NCBI GenBank assembly: GCA_041392475.1
Contig: JAWKLZ010000003.1
Coordinates: 765,501 to 829,500 of the forward strand
Source of the DNA: Chitinophagales bacterium
GTDB lineage: Bacteria > Bacteroidota > Bacteroidia > Chitinophagales > UBA2359
DNA: 64,000 bases
Direction: 5' to 3'
The translations under genes were made by a program, and so were the position numbers. Under the pieces are notes generated by a model. The model was not told the DNA's origin. It made no database searches and saw only the letters and a program-made list of their open reading frames with translations. Numbering within the stretch: the first letter of the stretch is position 1; the number at the start of each line of letters is the position of its first letter. Of the stretch, positions 29,351 to 37,500 are shown piece after piece.

Positions 29351-30064
29351 ATGAAGTATAATTTGAATGATATTGTAGACAATGGAGAAGTATATTCTCC
29401 AAAATTGCAGGAAGTTGGAATCAATACCACAGAGGAATTGGTGAATGAAGTAGCTTCTCCCGAAACCCGCAAACGACTTTCTGAAAGCACAGGTATTGAC
29501 GAAAAGAAACTGTTACATTTCTTACACAGCATAGACTTAATACGCATCAAAGGCGTTGGTACTTTGTACTCTACTTTGTTTTGTGAAGCGGGAGTATGTT
29601 CAGTAAACGAATTGGCAGAATGGGAAGCAGAGAAACTATTAAATCACTTGAACGAAATCAATGGACATCAAGAGTTAGTTCAACATCTTCCTTCAAAAGA
29701 TCAACTTACAAACTTTATAGAACAAGCGAAGGTGATGCCCAACTTGGTGATTACTGCCAGTGAATTGGAATTGACTGAAGAATATACACCTACTCCTACT
29801 TTTTGGAATAAATACGGTACAAGCATCGGAATGTTGGTTTTCGGAGCTGTAGTTGTTGGATTAAGTATGGTTTTTCGCCGTCAAATTATGGCTGCTTACC
29901 GAAGTTTGTCTTTTTTCAATCAAATGAAAAAAATCAAAGGTCAAACGAGTAGATTAATAGTAGGAAAGCCTAACTTTAGCCAACGAATGAAAAAAGTCAA
30001 AAAACAGGTAAATAACTATTTACCACATGATTTTGACAAACAAATGAAGAAAGTTAGAAAGTAA
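29351..30064 (+). CDS. DUF4332 domain membrane protein, truncated by an in-frame stop
   Basis: 237 aa to the first stop. Residues about 1-135 form a DUF4332 helix-hairpin-helix region (GINTTEELV, LIRIKGVGTLYSTLF, GVCSVNELAEW). One membrane segment follows (about 160-178, GMLVFGAVVVGLSMVF). The tail carries amphipathic, basic repeats built on NQMKKIKGQ, QRMKKVKKQVNNYLPHDF and KQMKKVRK. The TAA at 30062 interrupts this repeat pattern, and the frame stays open and homologous for another 41 codons. The PH-domain membrane protein follows in the same direction, so an operon is likely. Function is unknown. Confidence 0.75.
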   Translation: MKYNLNDIVDNGEVYSPKLQEVGINTTEELVNEVASPETRKRLSESTGIDEKKLLHFLHSIDLIRIKGVGTLYSTLFCEAGVCSVNELAEWEAEKLLNHLNEINGHQELVQHLPSKDQLTNFIEQAKVMPNLVITASELELTEEYTPTPTFWNKYGTSIGMLVFGAVVVGLSMVFRRQIMAAYRSLSFFNQMKKIKGQTSRLIVGKPNFSQRMKKVKKQVNNYLPHDFDKQMKKVRK

Positions 30065-30190
30065 GTTAGTGATTTCGTGCCTCATGATATTTCTTTTGAC
30101 AAGCAAATCGACCAAGCAAAAACACAGGTCAAACATGTAAAAGAGCAAATGAATAGTTTGGTACACGAAATCAACAATCTTAGAAAGTAA
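30065..30190 (+). pseudogene. In-frame continuation of the DUF4332 gene after a premature stop
   Basis: Directly after the TAA, the same frame reads VSDFVPHDISFDKQI...NSLVHEINNLRK and stops at 30188-30190. The phrase KKVRK-stop-VSDFVPHD mirrors the upstream KKVKKQVNNYLPHD. A single change from CAA (Gln) to TAA explains the interruption. The natural end would lie 15 bp before the next gene. Confidence 0.75.
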
Positions 30191-30205
30191 AACCAAGCAG
30201 ATTTT

Positions 30206-30925
30206 ATGCGAACTAAGCTTCGAAACAGTGAAGAGGTGTATTTAATTACACACCATCATTGGCTCACAATGGCAAAACCCATATCGTTTGTCCTCATTAT
30301 AGGAATAGCTACTTTTCTCATGTACACACTTGCAGAAGAGATGAATACTTATTTTTATGTGTGGATAGGTATGATGGGTTTTGCCATTGCTTTTTTATAT
30401 GCTGCCTATAAATGGTATGATTGGAGCATCAATATCTGGGCAGTCACCAACTATCGGGTGATTGAAGAAGAAGGCGTTTTTTCGATTTTAGCAAAAGAAA
30501 GCCCACTCGACAAAATCAACAATATCAGTTATCAGCAGAGTTTTTTAGGGCGAATGTTGGGGTATGGTGATGTCGAAATCCAAACCGCAGCAGGCGAAGG
30601 AATGACTATTCATCGATTCATACACGATCCCAAAGAACTGAAAGACACCATCAACGAAGCAAAAGACAGATTATTGATTGCCAAAGCTTCAACTACAAAT
30701 TACTCCAATTCAAGTCAATCGCATACCAACAATACAGCAATTGCTGAGGCTCAATCCGAATTGTCTGCAAATAGAGATGGATCAAACGTAGCTGATATTA
30801 TTGTTAATTTGTACCAACAAACGGACATGGAGATTGCCCAGATTGCAGCAGTGGTTAATAGAGACAAGAATTATGTGTTGGAAGTATTGATGGATAGGAG
30901 GATGTTGAATAAGGAAAGAAAGTGA
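30206..30925 (+). CDS. PH domain-containing membrane protein (bacterial PH / YdbS-like)
   Basis: 239 aa. Two adjacent membrane helices (about 25-70) are followed by a bacterial pleckstrin-homology-like domain (about 72-150) with the phrase WAVTNYRVIEEEGVFS, DKINNISYQQSFLGRMLGYGDVEIQTA, typical of YdbS/YdbT-type proteins. The C-terminal 80 residues are polar, then helical, ending in a segment reminiscent of a small HTH (IAQIAAVVNRDKNYVLEVL). Probably operonic with the DUF4332 gene. Role unknown; relatives are envelope-stress or lipid-associated. Confidence 0.8.
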   Translation: MRTKLRNSEEVYLITHHHWLTMAKPISFVLIIGIATFLMYTLAEEMNTYFYVWIGMMGFAIAFLYAAYKWYDWSINIWAVTNYRVIEEEGVFSILAKESPLDKINNISYQQSFLGRMLGYGDVEIQTAAGEGMTIHRFIHDPKELKDTINEAKDRLLIAKASTTNYSNSSQSHTNNTAIAEAQSELSANRDGSNVADIIVNLYQQTDMEIAQIAAVVNRDKNYVLEVLMDRRMLNKERK

Positions 30926-30928
30926 AAA

Positions 30929-31573
30929 TCAATCTTCTAAATACAAATTCGTAATTCCTCCCTCATAATCCCTATTCACCCAGTCCAATATCTGCTCGTA
31001 ATGCTCAGGATGCGCCACAAAATCTAAGTTATCTGCATGGAGTATCAACACCTTCAATTGCGGATTTTTTCTAAAATACTCCATATACAACTCCTCTACT
31101 TTCTGCAAATAGTTCGGATCTACTCCTTGCTCAAAACCACGTCCACGTTTCCGAATATTTTTAATCAATCGAGGAACAGTCGAATGGACATAAATCACCA
31201 ATTCAGGTTCAGGCAATTGAGGATACAAACTGTGAAAAACACGAGCATACAATTGGAATTCCTCCTCCTTTAGGTTCACCTGTCCATACAACAAAGACTT
31301 GTTCAGTAGGTAATCGCTGATATTAAAGCCCTTGTTCAGCATTTTTGACTCAATAACCTTGCTCAACTGCTTCTGTCTGTCCATCAAAAAATACAACTCA
31401 CAAGGAAAAGCATACCGCTCCCTATCAATATAAAATTTCGGCAAAAAAGGATTGTCCACAAAATCCTCCAAAATCAAATTGCCTTTATATTGTTCTGCCA
31501 ACATTTGCGCTAAGGTCGTTTTACCCGCCCCCGTATTGCCCTCAACCGTTATAAAATTGTATTTATCTTTCAT
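30929..31573 (-). CDS. Deoxynucleoside kinase (dAK/dGK-type)
   Basis: 214 aa. The P-loop is GNTGAGKT at residues 12-19. The family acidic and substrate phrases ILEDFVDNPFLPKFY, the dNK helix FLMDRQKQL, and lid residues in NIRKRGRGFEQ are present. These enzymes phosphorylate deoxyadenosine, deoxyguanosine or deoxycytidine for dNTP salvage. The exact base preference cannot be read. It is convergent with the PH-domain gene, with 3 bp between stops. Confidence 0.87.
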   Translation of the reverse strand: MKDKYNFITVEGNTGAGKTTLAQMLAEQYKGNLILEDFVDNPFLPKFYIDRERYAFPCELYFLMDRQKQLSKVIESKMLNKGFNISDYLLNKSLLYGQVNLKEEEFQLYARVFHSLYPQLPEPELVIYVHSTVPRLIKNIRKRGRGFEQGVDPNYLQKVEELYMEYFRKNPQLKVLILHADNLDFVAHPEHYEQILDWVNRDYEGGITNLYLED

Positions 31574-31768
31574 TAGGTCGCAAAAATAAGCATTAAAGTT
31601 TCAAATTCAAGATTCAAATTTAATTGAAAGCAATTATTTAACCCGCTTCAATGCAAAAATCAAAATGGCTTTGAAGACTGCAAAAATTTCTAAAATATTT
31701 GTAATCTGAATGATTAACTTTATGGCAAGTTTGATTACTGCAATTCTCCTAATATAAAACACAATTTC

Positions 31769-34291
31769 ATGATGAAAAAATTTTACACAATTCTTCAACT
31801 AACAACCTTCTTATTTTTCTTACTTCAAATCCCCAACCTACTACAAGCACAGTCTGACCAATACCTGCATTTTGACCGTCAAAACGACTATGTAAGACTC
31901 GACAATGGTTCGTCCTACATCACCAATGCCACAGGTTTTACAATGGCAGGATGGTTTTACACTGACGAATCAGCGTATGGACAAGGAATGTTGGGAATTC
32001 GAGGAGCGAACAGTGGTTTTTACATGATACAGTTGAACAACGGAACAATAGAGTGTCGTTTCCAAAATTCCAATGGAACATTGTATGAATACGTCGCTCC
32101 AAATTTTACCATTGTTCCCGAAACATGGCAACACTTTGCGTGGGTCTATACAGGCTCTCGAATCATATTGTATGTCAATGGAATAGAAAAAGGGAGTAAA
32201 ATCGCATCTGGACGAATCACCGATTCTACGATTCCTTTCACCGTAGGACGAAGCATATTGGGCAATCTCGATTTCTATTTTGGAGGACGAGCCGATGAGG
32301 TATCGCTTTGGAGTAAAGCCTTGGACGCCACTGAAATTCAAAATATGATTGCTTCAGAATTGCAGGGAGATGAAGCCAATTTGGAACTGTACTACAAATT
32401 CAATCAAGGACTACCCGATGCAGACAATACATCCATTTCCAAGCTCAAAAGCGAAGTCGGCAACGGTGAAAGAGATGCCGATTTGGTTGGTTTTGCTTTG
32501 ACAGGAAGCACCTCCAATTTTGGAGGAGAATTGGACTTAGGCTTTCAAGCCATCACTTTCCCTCAAATTCCCAACAAGCTGACGACTAGTGAATCATTTG
32601 AGTTGGAAGGAGCCGCAAGTTCTGGTTTGCCAGTATCTTACGCCATTGTATCAGGCCCCGCAACCATTGAAGGCAAGGTGGTTACATTGAAGGGAGAGGC
32701 TGGAGAAGTAGTCATTGAAGCGAATCAGGAAGGAGGAGATGGTTTTGATGCTGCCGAGCCTTTGCGAAATACCTTCATCGTTTTAGATCCACAAACCCAC
32801 GTTCCAGAAATAGAATTACGAAATCCAGTGGGGGGAATTGTCTATGCGCCAGATGTAACACCCATCATGCTTTCTGCCATCATTGACATCACTTACCGAG
32901 AATTGTTTGATGTAGATCAAGTACGCTTTGAAATCAATGGAGAAACCATCACCCCAACAGACTGGAACAACCATCATTATACTGCTTGGTGGACACCACC
33001 TTCTCACGGATTTTATACCTTCAATGTGGTAGCAACTAACAATTATGGTGCAGCAGGCAGCAAATCAACAGACTTCAATTTGGTTACACAAGCAATTGAT
33101 GTAGAGGTCAAAGCAGTGGAAAATGCCTTGCTCAACACAAGCATATCAAGTGTCACTGTTGATGCAGAATTGCCCTCTTATGTAGGAGCATTCGACCAAA
33201 TCATTGCTACTTTGGAATTAAACTGCCCCGCAGGTGGCTGTGGCGAATGGGATAGAGTTGTACATATTGAAGCCAAAGGACACGATGGCAAATGGGTAGA
33301 AATCATCCGATACATCACTCCTTATAGTACAGCTTGTGCTTCTTCAATTGACTTGAGTGATTATGCTTCAATTTTGAACGGAAAAGTCGCTTTTCGCATC
33401 AATTATCCTACATTCGACAATGGATACTTGTACAATTTAACCTTCAATTACCATGCAGGAAAACCCCTACACAATTACAGTAAAATAGATATATTGTGGA
33501 ACCAAAGTTTCCCATTTGGCGACCCTGCAAACCTACAACCTGTTGAATCTGTAACAATTCCACTTAGTGATGATGTTTTTGGAGCTATGCTGAAACTGGT
33601 TTCTACAGGGCATGGTTGGGGTGATAACAATACTGCCAATGCTGCAGAATTTCACGACGACACGCACCATATATGGGTAAATGGAGTGCAAACTTTTGAA
33701 CAGCGAAATTGGGTGGATTGCAATCCCAATCCAGATAGTTGTCAGCCTCAGAATGGAACATGGTTTCACGACCGAGCAGGATGGTGTCCTGGTGCAATTG
33801 CACCATGGTTTGACTTCAATATGACTTCTTTTATTTTAGAAGATCAAGTCGAAATAGGATATGTTTTTGACGAAGACTATGTGGACAATTGCCACCCAAA
33901 TAATCCAGCTTGCATCACAGGAGTTACTTGCATGGACTGCAATGATGGCTTCAATCCCGAATTGATAGTTGCTGCTAATTTTATTACTTTTTCCAATAAA
34001 CCCATTGACGGTTCTGTAGTATCCACCGATATTGATGATTTCTACACCCTGTCTTTCCGAGTCTTTCCAAATCCTTCAACAGGTATTTTTAACTTGACCT
34101 TGAAGGAAACAGTAAGTCAATTAGACATTCGTGTGTTTAACAATGTGGGGCAAGTAGTGACTCAGTTTAGTGATGCTCACTTCAATGCGGACAAACACAC
34201 GCTCAATCTAAAAGGCTTTCCACAAGGTATTTACATGGTAGAAGTAAAAACCGATAAAGGAGCAGGATTGAAGAAAGTAGTGGTAGAATAA
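31769..34291 (+). CDS. Secreted LamG - PNGase F-like protein with T9SS sorting domain
   Basis: 840 aa. Signal peptide 1-27 (ending LLQAQS). A LamG/concanavalin-like domain (about 32-205) has the ATGFTMAGWFYTDE and FGGRADEVSLWSKAL phrases. Ig-like or putative-binding segments follow (about 260-430). Residues about 445-750 resemble the two-domain fold of peptide-N-glycosidase F, with the active-site-like CGEWDR (about 489), and GHGWGDNNTANAAEFHDDTHHIWVN-type sequence (about 610-630) rich in acidic residues and His. Several Cys pairs support an extracellular location. The end is a T9SS type A tail (FRVFPNPSTGIF ... GIYMVEVKTD). PNGase F removes N-glycans from proteins; activity here is inferred. 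Confidence 0.82.
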   Translation: MMKKFYTILQLTTFLFFLLQIPNLLQAQSDQYLHFDRQNDYVRLDNGSSYITNATGFTMAGWFYTDESAYGQGMLGIRGANSGFYMIQLNNGTIECRFQNSNGTLYEYVAPNFTIVPETWQHFAWVYTGSRIILYVNGIEKGSKIASGRITDSTIPFTVGRSILGNLDFYFGGRADEVSLWSKALDATEIQNMIASELQGDEANLELYYKFNQGLPDADNTSISKLKSEVGNGERDADLVGFALTGSTSNFGGELDLGFQAITFPQIPNKLTTSESFELEGAASSGLPVSYAIVSGPATIEGKVVTLKGEAGEVVIEANQEGGDGFDAAEPLRNTFIVLDPQTHVPEIELRNPVGGIVYAPDVTPIMLSAIIDITYRELFDVDQVRFEINGETITPTDWNNHHYTAWWTPPSHGFYTFNVVATNNYGAAGSKSTDFNLVTQAIDVEVKAVENALLNTSISSVTVDAELPSYVGAFDQIIATLELNCPAGGCGEWDRVVHIEAKGHDGKWVEIIRYITPYSTACASSIDLSDYASILNGKVAFRINYPTFDNGYLYNLTFNYHAGKPLHNYSKIDILWNQSFPFGDPANLQPVESVTIPLSDDVFGAMLKLVSTGHGWGDNNTANAAEFHDDTHHIWVNGVQTFEQRNWVDCNPNPDSCQPQNGTWFHDRAGWCPGAIAPWFDFNMTSFILEDQVEIGYVFDEDYVDNCHPNNPACITGVTCMDCNDGFNPELIVAANFITFSNKPIDGSVVSTDIDDFYTLSFRVFPNPSTGIFNLTLKETVSQLDIRVFNNVGQVVTQFSDAHFNADKHTLNLKGFPQGIYMVEVKTDKGAGLKKVVVE

Positions 34292-34455
34292 TTTTGTAAT
34301 AATTTGATTTTATTGAAGATAGCCTGTTCGAGTTTCCAAACTCAAATGCTCGGGATTACAATAATTTCGCCCAAGTTTTGATATTTGAATAGGTTATTTT
34401 TACTCAACACAATCAACGTGATTGCTTATTAAATCAATAGAAAAATAAATACTAA

Positions 34456-34536
34456 ATAACAAACGAATCACATAGCCCAAACGATTTCCTGCTTTTTGAA
34501 GGATTCATTGCTTATCTCAAGCGACAAGGCTTTGTA
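34456..34536 (+). other. Probable N-terminal extension of the 1792-aa protein without a normal start codon
   Basis: The frame of the gene annotated from the GTG at 34537 is open back to 34456. It encodes ITNESHSPNDFLLFEGFI followed by AYLKRQGFV. The amphipathic FLLFEGFIAYLKRQGF segment looks like the first helix of the domain that continues after the GTG (GIDTHLRLQNLL...). The frame holds no ATG, GTG or TTG upstream. It opens with ATA at 34456, just after TAA and one base from ATG. CTG at 34489 is another option. Confidence 0.5.
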
Positions 34537-37500
34537 GTGGGTATAGATACGCATTTGCGTTTGCAAAACCTACTAAATCAAATAGGAGGCGATTATGGTA
34601 AGTCGCAATTGAAGCATTTACTTGCTCCCATTTTTGTCACCAATCCCAAGCAGCAGCAACTGTTTTACCAAGCCTTTGACAACTACTTCGACCAATTTGA
34701 AACCGTTCCTTTAGACAATCCAAACCTTACTTCAAAACCCCTTCCCAAGCCACCGCCATTGACCGATATCCTACCCAAAAAGCGAAACTATTGGCTGCTT
34801 GGTATCTTGGTATTTTTGTTGGGTTTGTCCTTTATATGGATGACACAAAGAGAAGAGTTAGACAGATGGCGAGAAGAATATACGGGTAGGTTGAAGGAAA
34901 TCATCAGTATTGACCAACAATACAATACCGATTCTACTGCAATAGGTCAGAACCCTCCAAAACCACCAGAAAACCCTAATGCTCAAAGAACCAACCTTGA
35001 GGGAAGCGGAAAAATTTCATTACCGCTTAAACCTGCAATAGAAGAAAATATTGACTATTTGATTGCCGAGTGGTATCAGCGTTTGGGTTGGTGGCTCAAA
35101 TTGTCGAAGTGGGCATTGTTGTTGGGTATTTTCATTGCCTTTGTGGTCTATCAATTGTATCGCCGAAATAAAAAACAAGCCTTGCTTCAAAGGGAACGCA
35201 ATCAAGCCCCGCCCGATTATTGGAATCCATTGCAGGTAGCCGATACACCCAAAAAGCTTTATGATTCAGCCGTTTTTTACCAAACCGCCAAAGAGATGCG
35301 GGTGAGAGTGAAAGGCGATACACAAGTATTGAATGTGGACAAAACCATTGCAGCAACTTTGGAATCAGGTGGTTATCCAAGTTTTGAGTTTGACGATACT
35401 TCTCGCCCTGTCGAATATTTGGTGCTGATTGAAGAACAAACACCCAAAGACCATCAAGCTCGATTTTTTGAACGATTGACCACCGAATTGGCGCAGCAAG
35501 ATGTCTATATCGAACGCTATTTTTACCAAAACGACCCTCGACACTGTTGGAAAATAGAGTACCAAATCGAAACCAATTTGTACGATTTGGCGATGCGTTT
35601 TCCGAATCATCGGCTGTTGGTGATGGGTAGTGGAGATGCTTTTTTGGATGCAGTAAGCGAAGATGTTTTGAGGTGGACACAACAGTTTTCGGCCTGGCAA
35701 ACCCGTTTTTTGGTTACACCGAAACCAATCGATGATTGGGGTTTTGTGGAAATCCAACTCTGCACCATTTTCCACATTTTGCCCGCCAATATTTCGGCTT
35801 TGGAGAAAATGGACGACACGCTTCTGCATCCCGAACAATATCCATTGAAGTATTGGTTGTCACAACCTTCTAATGAGTTTGCTTCGATAAGTGAACCCAT
35901 TGAAGTGGGGAAACTGAAAGAATATTTCACTCCGAAAACCTATCAACTGCTTTGTGCCTGTGCAGTTTACCCAGAATTGCATTGGGATTTTACTTTGCAT
36001 TTGGCTAAAAAAATGTCGGCTATCGAAGTGGCAACGGCTACAAATGGAGTTGTTACTGCAATGAGTAAAAAACCGCTTTTGCAACCTGCAAATTTGCTGC
36101 AATTGGCACGTTTGGTGTGGTTTCGACAAGGCTTTATTCCCGATGTCGAACGCCAACTTTTGATTGCCGATTTACAGCCCGAATATGAGGCTTTGGTTCG
36201 AAAAGCGATTGTGGATTTGCTGAAAGAAAATCCTCCCCCAACGAACAGTTATGCCTACGATGAATACGCCATGAATTTGGCGGTGAACGAATGGGAATTG
36301 GCGGAGGATGCGGCTGCAAAAAAAGCGCATCAAGAGGAATTGGCAGAGTTGATGGATAGAGAACGGCTTTTGCAGTTTGTGCGGGTGAAATACCAGCGTT
36401 CTGTCCAAAAAATCAAAGATGCTTTTGCGATGCCTGAGTCGTTGAAAGAGAATTTATTCAAAGGTGGAATTCCGATTTTGGGCTTCAAAAACTATGTATC
36501 GGGAGCTATCGTGCTTTTGTCTTTGGCTTTTTTGGGATGGATCATTGAAGTGCCAGAAGGTGAGCATCTTGCCGAATTTGAAGGAGAATATTATTACCTC
36601 GCTACGAAAAGAGACACGGCTCGATTTTACCACTATAAAGCCCAATTCAACGAAGACCCTATCAAGAAACAAGCCCTTTTGGACACCTCGCTTGCGGTAG
36701 ATACGATGTACGCCAAAGCACACTACAATTTGGCACTGACCTACTACGATGCACTGGTGGGAGATGAGAGTGTGGCGGATAGTCAGTTGATACAGAAAGC
36801 AGTAGACGGTTTTTTAAAGACGGTGGCGACTTACGATATTTTGGAGGAAAAGTATTTGGAAGGGGAAAGAGAAACGATTAAAGAGATACAATTTGCTCCA
36901 AATGATACCACTTTTGCCACCATTGAAGATGACAATGTGGTGCGGCTACGAAATCTGAAAGGAACTGTTTTGTCAGAGTGTATCGGACATACAGAGAAGA
37001 TAATGTCGGTGAATTTTTCGGACGTTGAACCGTGGGTAATTACTGCTTCTTTAGATGGAACAGTACGGATTTGGAGTTTGGATGGAGCGGAGATTTACCG
37101 CTATGCACAACCGAGTCAATACTATCGCTATGCGTGTTTTGTGCCGAATAACCGTCAAATATTAGTGTCTTATGTCACGGATGCGGGGCAGATTTACAAG
37201 GATGAAGGAACGACAAGTATATTGGATTTGAGTACCGAAATTATGATAGGAGGTGAGGATTTAAAAATTATGGGAACGCAAGAAATTAGTCAATTGAATT
37301 ACCATATTTACAATCCGAATTTCTCTAAAGATGGGCAGCAAATTTTGTATTCTTACCTCAATCAAACGATTCAGCAAAATATCTATTCGGGGGAAATCAT
37401 ACAAACGATTGACCACAATGCACCCGCTATTGCAAGTTTTTTCGTATTAGATGATTTGCTGCAAGTGACGATTTCGGAAGATGGTGAATTGACGGTTCAC

